Source: Clostridia bacterium | Lineage (GTDB): Bacteria > Bacillota > Clostridia > Christensenellales > Aristaeellaceae | NCBI GenBank assembly: GCA_017512985.1 | Contig: JAFWEJ010000001.1 | Location: 1 to 64,000, forward strand | DNA length: 64,000 nt | Direction: 5' to 3' | Shown: positions 35,792-44,138 of the stretch, piece by piece | Layout of the letters: the number at the start of each line of letters is the position of its first letter | How positions within the stretch are numbered: position 1 is the stretch's first letter | Made by a program: the position numbers and the translations under genes | Notes under the pieces: generated by a model | What the model was told of the DNA's origin: nothing | Databases searched by the model: none | What the model saw: the letters and a program-made list of their open reading frames with translations, nothing else

Positions 35792-37306
35792 ATGAAAACG
35801 GAAAACAGGGGATTTTGCCGGCGGCTGACGGCTCTGCTGCTGACGGTGCTGATGATCTTTGCTTCCGGCGCGTCCGCGGAGGAAGGTGAAGGATACGAGG
35901 TATATGAGGATGAGGACGGACAGTGGTATTCAGTACATGTAAGCGAACCGGACGGAAACGGCGGTGGGAAATCCATCCTGCTGGAATATGACGCGGCGCT
36001 GAAACTGCCGGAAAAAGGCGAATACCGCTGGTATACCTGTGATGAAACCGGAGAGAACATGGAACTTGTGGCGGTCACAACGGACTGCCGGTTTGAAACG
36101 GAACCCTTTGAACAGCCTGAGGTCCGGTATTATCTTTGCGAACTGACCGCGGACGGGGAGCGCTTTGAAGATGAGCTGTTTGCGGCGGGGTTCACCGGGC
36201 TGCCGGTGATCCGGATCCATACGGAAGAAGAGGAAGATATCGTCTACGATGATTACTACCTTTCCGGATCCATGACGGTTCAGGACGGGGAAACCGTAAA
36301 AGAGCTGCCGATCAGGATCAAGGGCAGGGGAAACGCCACCTTCAACTATCCAAAGAAACCGTTTACCGTCAAACTGGAAAGCAAAACCGGCCTGCTGGGC
36401 ATGGAAAAATCAAAAAAATGGGTCCTGCTGGCGGGCTATTGCGACAAGTCACTGCTGCGGGCAGCCCTGGGTTTCAAAGTCAGCGAACTTGTGGGCCTGG
36501 CCTATACGCCGGAATACCGGTATGTGGACCTGGTTGTCAACGGAGCATATGCGGGCAACTATATTCTGTGTGAACCGGTGAAAGAGGAAGCGAAACGGCT
36601 GGATTTTTCCGGGGACGGCTTCCTGGTGGAAGAGACCCAGTATGACGGCGATGAAGACCCGGCTTTCTATACGGAAAAACGGGGCCTGCGGTTCCGCTTC
36701 CGCTATCCGGACAAGGAAAAGGTTACGGCGGAGATTCTTGATCAGGTAACGGCGGAGATCAATGAGCTGGAGCAGGCGATCCTGAACCTGGACGGGACAG
36801 ACGCGGAGCTTCCGGAGGCTGTTGACACGGACTCCTGGGTCAACTGGCTTCTGGTCCAGAATATTCTGGATAACAAGGATACGAACAGATACTATTACAG
36901 GACCGGCAGCGGCGCGAAGATCTGCATGGGTCCGGCCTGGGACTTTGAATGGTCCGTGGGCATCGGGTGGTATTACGGGGAAAGGCCGAATCCGAACCAT
37001 GAGCTGATCGTGAAGACGGTATATTTGCAGAAGCTGATGGAGAACGGGCAGTTCCGGCAAAATCTGAAGGAACGCTGGAAAGAGGTTTTACCCGGACTGG
37101 CGGAAATCCTGACCGGCTTTGTTAACGATACAGCCCGGGAGATTGCTTTTTCCCGGCAGCTGAATTTCCATCGCTGGCGGGTTATGAACATACGGCTCGC
37201 GGCGGGCGGGATTCCGCTTGGATCCTATGAAGCGGAGCTTGAGTGCGACAGGACATATCTGCTGGAGCATATCCGGTGGCTGGACGAACAGATCGGCGGA
37301 ATGTGA
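35792..37306 (+). CDS. CotH kinase family protein, secreted
   Basis: The 504 residues start at ATG 35792 (RBS AAGGAGGAAAG). A signal peptide covers about the first 32 residues (ASGASA). The CotH region runs from RIKGRGNATFNYPKKPF through KKWVLLAGYCDKSLLR and FLVEETQYD to the active-site-like GPAWDFEWSVG. Bacillus CotH is a spore-coat protein kinase, but many relatives in gut Clostridia are secreted or cellulosomal proteins, so the role here is open. It lies behind fhs and ends at a bidirectional terminator. Confidence 0.9.
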   Translation: MKTENRGFCRRLTALLLTVLMIFASGASAEEGEGYEVYEDEDGQWYSVHVSEPDGNGGGKSILLEYDAALKLPEKGEYRWYTCDETGENMELVAVTTDCRFETEPFEQPEVRYYLCELTADGERFEDELFAAGFTGLPVIRIHTEEEEDIVYDDYYLSGSMTVQDGETVKELPIRIKGRGNATFNYPKKPFTVKLESKTGLLGMEKSKKWVLLAGYCDKSLLRAALGFKVSELVGLAYTPEYRYVDLVVNGAYAGNYILCEPVKEEAKRLDFSGDGFLVEETQYDGDEDPAFYTEKRGLRFRFRYPDKEKVTAEILDQVTAEINELEQAILNLDGTDAELPEAVDTDSWVNWLLVQNILDNKDTNRYYYRTGSGAKICMGPAWDFEWSVGIGWYYGERPNPNHELIVKTVYLQKLMENGQFRQNLKERWKEVLPGLAEILTGFVNDTAREIAFSRQLNFHRWRVMNIRLAAGGIPLGSYEAELECDRTYLLEHIRWLDEQIGGM

Positions 37307-37325
37307 ACAGAGAGCCGGAACATTG

Positions 37326-37357
37326 AAAAAAACGGGGAGCAAACGCTCCCCGTTTTT
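37326..37357. terminator. Bidirectional terminator between the CotH gene and the SpoIID gene
   Basis: The 9-bp stem ACGGGGAGC (37332-37340) with GCTCCCCGT (37345-37353) is flanked by A-rich sequence on the left and TTTTT on the right, so it serves both converging transcripts. Confidence 0.92.
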
Positions 37358-37369
37358 ATTTTCCGCCGG

Positions 37370-39001
37370 TTATTCCACAGGCGTCAGGAAAGACGCCATC
37401 ACATATCCTTCGGTCACATCCGTCTTCACATGCAGCCAGCCGATGACATCCGCCTCTTCCAGTACGGCCAGCTGCTGGTGCTTGTACAGCCGCCTGACGA
37501 TCTTCGCGCCGGCGGAGGGTTTCTCCCGCAGGTTCAGCGTGCTGTCGTCGTCAATGTGTTCCACCGTGGCCAGCCAGGCGCCTTCCGGTAATTCTTCCGT
37601 TACGGGCATCAGCGTCGGCCGGGGCGTGGCGGTGGGAACAGGGCCGGGCGTCTCGCAGAGCACCGGATCCGGCGTGGGAAGGGGATCAGCTTCTCCGCGG
37701 TAACGCTTGATCGTTACGCCGGGATAATAGAAATCCAGGATCTGCTTAAAGGTCTTTTTTCCTTCCGACGCCATATACTGGGCGCCGCGCTGGCTCATGC
37801 CGACGCCGTGGCCATAGCGGCCGGCGGTCAGCGTAAATCCCTTTTCGTCTTCCGAAACGGAGACGATTTCATTGTTGGCGCCGTAAACGCTCAGCCCCAG
37901 GTAGAATACCGCTTCCGGGAACAGGTCCAGTACCGCGTCGTATGTGCCGCCGAAAGCGTCCAGCGTGATCTCCATTCTGGTCATCAGCCGGCTGGGCGAG
38001 GCATAACGGGGTGTGGTGAGTTTTACGCTCCGGATGGCGTCCACTTTGAGGTCTTCCGGTTTCTCCGGCAGTCGGCCGGATAATTCTGCCTTCTTTGACA
38101 GTTCCTGGCACAGAAGGCGCAGCATGCCCCTGGAAAGGCCGGATCCGTCCCTGCCCAATACGGCGGTACGGACGGTGCTGTCTGGGTTCTGCGCGTCCCA
38201 GTGATCGTCGGTCATGGCAAAGCAGCCGGGGATATCCTTTCCGTTCCAGATGTTGCCCGGGAGTTCTGTCTGGCCGCCGTTGGAGGCGCTGTACCAGGCG
38301 GTGATCAGCTTGTCTTTGTATGTGAGGACCAGCCCAGCGGTTTCCTCTATGGCCCGGGAGGAATTTTCGTTCTGGGCGGGCGTTCCCCGGAAGACCTGGT
38401 CGTTTGTGTTGTCCACCAGGTCCCATTCCGCCGAACGGTTCTGGTTCATCCTGCTCAGGGCATAGGTTCTGGCGCAGATCGCCTGTACCTTCAGCGCTTC
38501 CAGGGGGAAAGAGTCGCTCATCTCATAGGGAACGACTCCCAGCAGGTATTTTTCCAGCGGCAGTTTAAGGATCGGGCGGATGGAGCCGTCCTGCACGGAG
38601 AGCGTCAGGTTGCCCGGGTAAACGCCGGCAAAAAGGTTGAAGCGGATGCCCGGCTCAATATCTCCGTCCTCCTGCCGCAGCAACTGCAGTTCCGTACCCG
38701 CGTTCACGGACAGGCCGTCGTGAAACAGCGCCAGCTGGCCGTTCCGGAGAAATACCGTGATCTGGGCTCCGACGGGGAGCAGCACCTCGGTGCCGTTTGA
38801 TCCGCGGGCGAGATACCGGCCTTCCAGCGTCATCCACGCTTCGTTTGTCAGGTTCAGGCGGGTGAGCAGCACCCTGATCTCGTTGACGGAGGACTTTTTT
38901 GATCCGGCGGCAAGGGCAGCATGCGGCAGTCCCAGCGCGACGCACAGGAGCAGCAGGAGGATCCGCCGAAGCGCGGAGCGATAAATGGCAGCAGATTTCA
39001 T
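37370..39001 (-). CDS. SpoIID/LytB-domain protein with C-terminal SH3-like domain
   Basis: This 543-residue protein has a signal or membrane segment at about residues 12-33. The SpoIID part is clear: LEKYLLGVVPYEMSDSFP, LEALKVQAICARTYALS, WYSASNGGQTE and the closing GYGHGVGMSQRGAQYMA-like block (RYGHGVGMSQRGAQYM). SpoIID proteins are wall lytic transglycosylases. A Pro/Thr linker (about 455-480) leads to an SH3-type domain (STLNLREKPSAGAKIV). The ATG overlaps the rarA stop (ATGA), so translation is coupled to an unrelated repair gene. A longer frame into rarA was rejected. Confidence 0.92.
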   Translation of the reverse strand: MKSAAIYRSALRRILLLLLCVALGLPHAALAAGSKKSSVNEIRVLLTRLNLTNEAWMTLEGRYLARGSNGTEVLLPVGAQITVFLRNGQLALFHDGLSVNAGTELQLLRQEDGDIEPGIRFNLFAGVYPGNLTLSVQDGSIRPILKLPLEKYLLGVVPYEMSDSFPLEALKVQAICARTYALSRMNQNRSAEWDLVDNTNDQVFRGTPAQNENSSRAIEETAGLVLTYKDKLITAWYSASNGGQTELPGNIWNGKDIPGCFAMTDDHWDAQNPDSTVRTAVLGRDGSGLSRGMLRLLCQELSKKAELSGRLPEKPEDLKVDAIRSVKLTTPRYASPSRLMTRMEITLDAFGGTYDAVLDLFPEAVFYLGLSVYGANNEIVSVSEDEKGFTLTAGRYGHGVGMSQRGAQYMASEGKKTFKQILDFYYPGVTIKRYRGEADPLPTPDPVLCETPGPVPTATPRPTLMPVTEELPEGAWLATVEHIDDDSTLNLREKPSAGAKIVRRLYKHQQLAVLEEADVIGWLHVKTDVTEGYVMASFLTPVE

Positions 39002-40329
39002 TTCCGGTGTTCCTTCTTCCACGCCTTGATCTGTTCCAGGCGTTCCTTGTAGCGGCTTTCCTGTCCCTGGTCGGTGGGATGGTAGAATTCCCGGTCTTTC
39101 AGCGCGTCCGGCAGGCACTGCATAGCGGTAATCTTTTCTTCATAGTCATGGGCGTACTGGTATCCCTTCCCGTAGGACAGATCCTTCATCAGGCGGGTCG
39201 GCGCGTTGCGGATCACCAGCGGAACCGGCGCGTCCGGCTCTTTCTCGATGGCTTCCCTGGCTTCCATCGTTGCCATTTCCATGGCGTTGGACTTGGAGGC
39301 GAGGGACATATATACAACGGCTTCCGCCAGGTGTACGTTGCATTCCGGCACGCCGATAAAGTGGCAGGCCTGGTAGGCGGCTACGGCAACCTCCATCGCC
39401 CGGGGATCGGCGAGGCCTACGTCTTCTGCTGCAAAGCGCAGCACGCGCCGGGCGATATACAGGGGATCCTCTCCGCCCTCCAGCATCCGCATCATCCAGT
39501 ATACGGCGGCGTCCGGGTCGGAGTTTCGCATGGATTTATGCAGGGCGGAAATGAGGTTGTAGTGTTCTTCTCCGTCCTTGTCGTACATGAGGTTTTTGCG
39601 GCTCAGGCACTGGGCGACGATCTCGTCTGTGACGCAGATACCGTCCTCCCCGGCTTCGCCGTTGAGTACAACCATCTCCAGGGAGCTCAGGGCGCTGCGG
39701 GCGTCCCCGTTGCTGAAGTCCGCGATTGCGTTCAGCGCGTTTTCGCTGATCTCCACCTTTTCCCTGCCGAAACCGCGTTCGTCAGTCAGTGCGCGGCGCA
39801 GGAGGGACAGGATGTCCTCCCGGCTCAGGGCGTGGAGCACAAAGACCTTGCAGCGGGAAAGAAGCGCGCTGTTTACCTCGAAAGACGGGTTCTCCGTCGT
39901 CGCGCCGATCAGCACGATGCTGCCTTTTTCCACAAAGGGCAGGAAGGCGTCCTGCTGCGCTTTGTTGAAACGGTGGATCTCGTCCACAAAGACGATGGTC
40001 CGCATGCCGTAGACGCGGTTCTCTTCCGCCTGGTTCATGACCTGGCGGATTTCCTTGATGCCGCTGTTTACGGCGGAAAAATCAATGAAGGAAGCCTTGG
40101 TCTGCAGGGCGATGACCCGGGCGAGGGTCGTTTTGCCGACGCCGGGCGGGCCCCAGAAGATCATGGATCCGATGTTGTCGGAAGAGATCAGGCGGCGGAG
40201 GACTTTTCCCTCGCCCAGCAGGTGCTGCTGGCCGGCGATCTCGTCCAGCGAGGAGGGCCGCATCCGGGCTGCCAGGGGCTGGCCGAACATGGACGGCGCC
40301 TGTTCCGGCAGCAGGTTGTTCCCGGTCAT
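38998..40329 (-). CDS. rarA: Replication-associated recombination protein A (MgsA/RarA AAA ATPase)
   Basis: In these 443 residues Walker A GPPGVGKTTLARVIA, Walker B FVDEIHRFNKAQQDAFLP, and the C-terminal tetramerisation region (HPTDQGQESRYKERL at the end) fit RarA, which acts at stalled replication forks. RBS is GGGGAGG. A TATAAT at 40368-40363 (minus) with a weak -35 (TTCCCT, 17 bp) is the likely promoter. It is followed by the overlapping SpoIID-domain gene. Confidence 0.97.
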   Translation of the reverse strand: MTGNNLLPEQAPSMFGQPLAARMRPSSLDEIAGQQHLLGEGKVLRRLISSDNIGSMIFWGPPGVGKTTLARVIALQTKASFIDFSAVNSGIKEIRQVMNQAEENRVYGMRTIVFVDEIHRFNKAQQDAFLPFVEKGSIVLIGATTENPSFEVNSALLSRCKVFVLHALSREDILSLLRRALTDERGFGREKVEISENALNAIADFSNGDARSALSSLEMVVLNGEAGEDGICVTDEIVAQCLSRKNLMYDKDGEEHYNLISALHKSMRNSDPDAAVYWMMRMLEGGEDPLYIARRVLRFAAEDVGLADPRAMEVAVAAYQACHFIGVPECNVHLAEAVVYMSLASKSNAMEMATMEAREAIEKEPDAPVPLVIRNAPTRLMKDLSYGKGYQYAHDYEEKITAMQCLPDALKDREFYHPTDQGQESRYKERLEQIKAWKKEHRK

Positions 40330-40405
40330 ATGTGTATCCTCCCCTTTTCAGAATGCAGGAACATTATACCGTAATCCGGCGGGAAAGGGAAGGCGAACAA
40401 ACGGG

Positions 40406-40434
40406 TTGACAAAGCAGGCCGATTCACGGATAAT
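40406..40434 (+). promoter_or_regulatory. Promoter of the MATE gene at 40481
   Basis: TTGACA (40406-40411), 17 bp, GATAAT (40429-40434). It is divergent from the rarA promoter and lies just upstream of a 12-bp palindrome. Confidence 0.85.
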
Positions 40435-40445
40435 GGGCGCAGAAA

Positions 40446-40457
40446 GCAAACGTTTGC
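40446..40457 (+). promoter_or_regulatory. LacI-family-type operator palindrome
   Basis: GCAAACGTTTGC is a perfect 12-bp palindrome with the central CG typical of LacI/GalR-family sites. It covers the predicted transcription start of the MATE gene, a position suited to repression. The regulator gene is not in the window. Confidence 0.55.
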
Positions 40458-40480
40458 AAACCGGACAGCGGAGGGAAAGC

Positions 40481-41839
40481 ATGCAGATCGACAACCACGC
40501 TTTCTATCAAAAACTGAGAAAACTGGCCACACCGATCGCGTTCCAGAGCCTGATGCTGGCCGCGGTGGCCGCCGGGGACGCCCTGATGCTGGGCAGCGTC
40601 GCCCAGGATGAGATGACGGCTGTCTCCCTGGCCACCCAGATCCAGTTTGTGCAGAATATGTTCCTGATGGCCGCGACCGCCGCCGGGGCGATCCTGGGCG
40701 CCCAGTACTGGGGAAAGGGCGATCGGGAAACGGTGCGGAGCCTGTTCAATATCATGCTGCGCTGGTGCGGCACGATCTCCCTGGTCTTTTTCGCCGCCTG
40801 CGAAGGGTGCCCGGAACTGCTGATGCGCCTGTTTTCCCACGACGGCGTGATCATCGGCATCGGCGCCGGCTACCTGCGGATCGCCGGCTGGTCCTACCTG
40901 CTGACCGGTATTTCCCAGAGCTATATGACGACGATGAAGGTGACGGACCATGTGACGCCCAGCGCATGGATCTCCTCCTCGGCGGTGGTGTCGAACATTG
41001 CCCTGAACGCCGTGTTCATCTTCGGCCTGTTCGGGATCGCTCCCATGAACGCCCGCGGCGCGGCCCTGGCGACCACGCTGGCCCGGGTGATCGAACTGGC
41101 GCTGTGCGTCGGGATCTCCTCCGGCAAAACCTACCTTCGGCCGGCCTGGAACCGGTTTTTCCGCCGGCAGAAACAGCTGACGGCTGATTTCCGGCGCCAG
41201 TGTTACCCGCTGCTGGGCGGCGGCTTGCTCTGGGGCGTCGGTTTCACGTCCTATACGGCGATCATGGGCCACATGGGCACGGACGCGGCGGCAGCCAACG
41301 CTGTGGCTGCGGTGGTCCGCGACCTGATCTGCTGTGTGTGCAACGGCGTGGCGAGCGCCGCGGGCATCATGGTCGGCAACGAGCTGGGCGCCGGCAACCT
41401 GGAAAAAGGAAAGGCTTACGGGATCAGACTGAAGAATATTTCCTACATCATCGGGTTCGGGTCCACGGCGGTGATCCTCGCCCTGACGCCGCTGGTGGTC
41501 CGGATGGTGATCCTGACCGAAGAGGCGCAGCAGTACCTGACCGGGATGATGATCATCATGGCGGTGTATATGATCGGCCGCTGCGTGAACACGGTCACAA
41601 TCAACGGCGTATTGGACGGCGGAGGGGATACGGTTTTCGATATGTATTCCCTGGCGGTGTGCATGTGGGGGATCGCCATTCCCCTGGCGCTGCTGGGCGC
41701 CTTCGTGTTCGGCTGGCCGGTGTTGGCGGTCTACGCCTGTACCTGCCTGGACGAGGTGGGCAAGATCCCCTGGGTCATGTACCGCTTCCGGAAATATAAG
41801 TGGGTCAAAGACCTGACGCGGGACAACCCGGACGGATAA
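40481..41839 (+). CDS. MATE family multidrug/metabolite exporter
   Basis: This 452-residue protein starts at ATG 40481 behind GGAGGGAAAGC. A much longer open frame extends upstream across the promoter and is not coding. About 12 membrane segments and MATE blocks are present: SLMLAAVAAGDALMLGSV, GAILGAQYWGKGD, the repeat-half GVASAAGIMVGNELGAGN and NGVLDGGGDTVFDMYS. Such proteins export cationic compounds with sodium or proton. A strong promoter and LacI-type operator precede it. It is similar to the MATE at 58502, and both end in ...NITRDN/DLTRDN-like tails. Confidence 0.95.
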   Translation: MQIDNHAFYQKLRKLATPIAFQSLMLAAVAAGDALMLGSVAQDEMTAVSLATQIQFVQNMFLMAATAAGAILGAQYWGKGDRETVRSLFNIMLRWCGTISLVFFAACEGCPELLMRLFSHDGVIIGIGAGYLRIAGWSYLLTGISQSYMTTMKVTDHVTPSAWISSSAVVSNIALNAVFIFGLFGIAPMNARGAALATTLARVIELALCVGISSGKTYLRPAWNRFFRRQKQLTADFRRQCYPLLGGGLLWGVGFTSYTAIMGHMGTDAAAANAVAAVVRDLICCVCNGVASAAGIMVGNELGAGNLEKGKAYGIRLKNISYIIGFGSTAVILALTPLVVRMVILTEEAQQYLTGMMIIMAVYMIGRCVNTVTINGVLDGGGDTVFDMYSLAVCMWGIAIPLALLGAFVFGWPVLAVYACTCLDEVGKIPWVMYRFRKYKWVKDLTRDNPDG

Positions 41840-41845
41840 ACCGGG

Positions 41846-42397
41846 TTAAACCAGCCGCATCAGTTTGCAGTTTTCGATGCCGGCGCTCCAGAACTGCACG
41901 CGGGGAAGGTTCCGGACCCGGCAGACAATGCTGGAGTTCATCGCGCCGTGGCCGACGATCAGCACGTCCTTTCCTTCCTGCAGCAGCGGATTGACCCGCT
42001 CCTCCAGGAACGCGCCGGTGCGGGCGAACAGGTCTTCCAGGCTTTCCGCCCCGCCCGGCGGTGAAGTGTACAGTTCCGGATGGAAAAAGAGCACGTTGAT
42101 GGGGCAGTCCGGAATGTCAAAACTGTTTTCCTGGCCCTCATAGTCGCCGAAGCCCATCTCCATGAGCCGGTCGTCAGTCAGGACGGGAACGTTCCGGCCC
42201 CGCAGCAGGATCTCCGCGGTTTCTCTCGCGCGGATGAGCGGGGAGCAGAAGCAGACGTCGAAATGCACATCCTGGTATTCTTCCCGGGCTTTTTCCGCCA
42301 TCTGCCGGCCTTCTTCGTTGAGCGGCACGTCGGTCCGGCCCTGCAGTTTGTGCAGCGCGTTCCAGTCTGTTTTCCCGTGCCTGATGATATACAGCAT
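41846..42397 (-). CDS. Histidine phosphatase family protein (phosphoglycerate mutase-like)
   Basis: The 183 residues begin MLYIIRHGKTDWN with the catalytic RHG at 6-8. The second His lies in LIVGHGAMNSSI, and FCSPLIRARETAE and MGFGDYEGQ are family blocks. Members hydrolyse phosphate from small molecules such as sugar or cofactor phosphates; the substrate is unknown. It converges with the MATE gene, with only 6 bp between stops and no visible terminator. A TATAAT (42432-42427, minus) is its probable -10. Confidence 0.93.
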   Translation of the reverse strand: MLYIIRHGKTDWNALHKLQGRTDVPLNEEGRQMAEKAREEYQDVHFDVCFCSPLIRARETAEILLRGRNVPVLTDDRLMEMGFGDYEGQENSFDIPDCPINVLFFHPELYTSPPGGAESLEDLFARTGAFLEERVNPLLQEGKDVLIVGHGAMNSSIVCRVRNLPRVQFWSAGIENCKLMRLV

Positions 42398-42655
42398 TGC
42401 CGCAGCCTCCCTGATCAGATAAAAGGATTATACCATAATCAGACAGAAGAACAGTGAACAAAAACAGCAGAATACCGTTTACAGCTGTTTTTGCTCCTGT
42501 TATGATTGGGAAAAGAATCGGAACCGGTTTCCGGGGAGGCACGAAGAATGGATCAAGGGATCGTTGAATTCCTGATCAGGGCAGGGGATACGGGAAAACG
42601 GCGATGAAGCGATCGCCGTGCCATACCGGACAACAACAGAAAAAGGAGACTGGCC
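42398..42655. other. Intergenic stretch with a -10 box and a possible 19-codon ORF
   Basis: This 258-bp gap holds the minus-strand TATAAT of the phosphatase gene and a weak stem (AAAACAGC/GCTGTTTT, 42461-42491). A 19-codon frame at 42548-42607, after GGGGAGGCACGAAGA, reads MDQGIVEFLIRAGDTGKRR and may be a gene remnant. Confidence 0.35.
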
Positions 42656-43021
42656 ATGAAGAAATGGTATGATGAGGAATATGAGTTTACGGTTGAAGTA
42701 ACGGGCTTCCTGCACGGAGACCATACGGAGAGATACTGCCGCAACGGTGAAGAGATCGGCGACAGGTATATGTGCACATACGGATGCCCGGTCAATCAGG
42801 ACGGATACGGGATCTGTTCAAAAACCATGATGATGCTGTATCCGCTGATGGAAGCGGTCCGGAGCGGGGGCGACCTGGAGAACCTCGGCGGGGACGGGAA
42901 GTACACCAAGACCATTGTCTGCCCGGACGGCTGCGTGATCTTCAGGCTGACAGCAAAACCGCTGGGGAATGAGAATTTCCATAAGGGCGGATTCTGGGAA
43001 TATCCGGACCAGACTGTCTGA
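42656..43021 (+). CDS. TIGR04076-type cysteine-rich small protein
   Basis: This 121-residue protein begins MKKWYDEEYEFTVEVTGFL and carries conserved cysteines (YCRNGEEIGD, MCTYGCPV, GICSK, VCPDGC), as in the uncharacterised TIGR04076 family. It is cytosolic, with no signal peptide. The cysteine pattern suggests metal or redox chemistry, but no function is established. RBS is AAAAAGGAGA. It leads a short run of small plus-strand genes up to 44123. Confidence 0.85.
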   Translation: MKKWYDEEYEFTVEVTGFLHGDHTERYCRNGEEIGDRYMCTYGCPVNQDGYGICSKTMMMLYPLMEAVRSGGDLENLGGDGKYTKTIVCPDGCVIFRLTAKPLGNENFHKGGFWEYPDQTV

Positions 43022-43111
43022 CGGAAGAAGGGCCCGGACCATGGATGGCCTTGCCGTATGGCTGGCGGATCATTGCCTGAATAACTGAGCAGGCAGGAAG
43101 GAAACGAAAAA

Positions 43112-43534
43112 ATGATTCAGTATGAGGATCACATTACTCCGGAAGAATACATGGACCTGCGCAGGCAGGTCGGATGGATGGAGTTCCCGCTGGAGGAAGC
43201 GCGGAACTGTGTGGAAAACGCCTATATGGTGCTTTGCGTCCGGGACGAAGGCAAAGCGGTCGGGGTCGTACGTCTCTTATGGGACGAGGGATATGTGGCG
43301 TTTCTGTCAGATGTGCTCGTCAGTCCCCCTTACCAGGGCCGGGGGATCGGCAGGAAGCTTGTGGAAGCTGTGATCCAAAGGATCCGGGACGATATGAAAC
43401 CGGGTTACAAAGTGAAGCTGACGCTGAATTCCGCCAAAGGGAAAGAACCTTTTTATGAGAAGTTCGGATTCAGAGTCCGACCGAATGAAGACGCGGGCCC
43501 GGCAATGGACCGGTGGCTGATATCGGAAGACTGA
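43112..43534 (+). CDS. GNAT family N-acetyltransferase
   Basis: The 140 residues form a single GNAT domain. The acetyl-CoA loop is SPPYQGRGIGRKLVEAVI, preceded by the beta strand VAFLSDVLV and followed by KFGFRVRP. The acceptor cannot be predicted. RBS AGGAAGGAAAC lies somewhat far from the ATG. It sits between the TIGR04076 and DinB-like genes. Confidence 0.92.
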   Translation: MIQYEDHITPEEYMDLRRQVGWMEFPLEEARNCVENAYMVLCVRDEGKAVGVVRLLWDEGYVAFLSDVLVSPPYQGRGIGRKLVEAVIQRIRDDMKPGYKVKLTLNSAKGKEPFYEKFGFRVRPNEDAGPAMDRWLISED

Positions 43535-43598
43535 AGTGCGGGGAGACAGCTGAAGCCGGGCGAAGACCGGTGAAATACCATAAAGAGGAGGATTACCC

Positions 43599-44123
43599 AT
43601 GAACGAACTCTGCAGGATCATTAAGGATACGGTGAAGCCGAACTTCCTGAACATAAGGACATCCATCCAGACATACGACCGGGACGCCCTGTGCTGCGGC
43701 GCTCCCTGCTGGAGATGGGCTTATCACGCGCTCCACTCCGCGGACAAATGGTTTATCAATCCGAACGACTATAAAGAGCCGGACTTCCATGAGGAAGGCC
43801 TGGACAACCCCGACAATCCCGCGACCGTCATTCTGTCCGATGAACAGCTGCTGCAATACCTTGACGCGGTGGAGCGGAAGACCCTGGCCTACCTGGATAC
43901 GCTTACGGATGAGATGCTCGGAGGGAAGCCGGAAGGCTGCCGGTACACCCGTCTGGAACTGGTGCTTCGGCAGTTCCGTCATATTTCCTTCCATACGGGC
44001 ATGCTGAACGGCCAGACCGCCGTGGCGACCGGGAAGTTCCCGATGTGGGTCTCCGAAACGGAGAAGTATGTGGACGACGGGATCTTCTTCGGACGCTACC
44101 GGAAGGGGCAGGTGAAACCCTGA
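43599..44123 (+). CDS. DinB-like metal-binding four-helix protein
   Basis: This 174-residue protein has His in AYHALHSADKWF and an HxxxH pair in RQFRHISFHTGML, consistent with the DinB/YfiT-like fold in which three His bind a metal. Relatives are thiol-dependent transferases or of unknown function. RBS AGAGGAGG is strong. It ends 15 bp before the stop of the convergent GNAT-nitroreductase gene, with no terminator visible. The family call is moderate. Confidence 0.65.
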   Translation: MNELCRIIKDTVKPNFLNIRTSIQTYDRDALCCGAPCWRWAYHALHSADKWFINPNDYKEPDFHEEGLDNPDNPATVILSDEQLLQYLDAVERKTLAYLDTLTDEMLGGKPEGCRYTRLELVLRQFRHISFHTGMLNGQTAVATGKFPMWVSETEKYVDDGIFFGRYRKGQVKP

Positions 44124-44138
44124 CAGACCGGAATACGG

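Noticed and set aside
40037-40480. N-terminal extension of the MATE gene at 40481
   Set aside because: The extension lies antisense to rarA and crosses the MATE promoter; a good ribosome site precedes ATG 40481.
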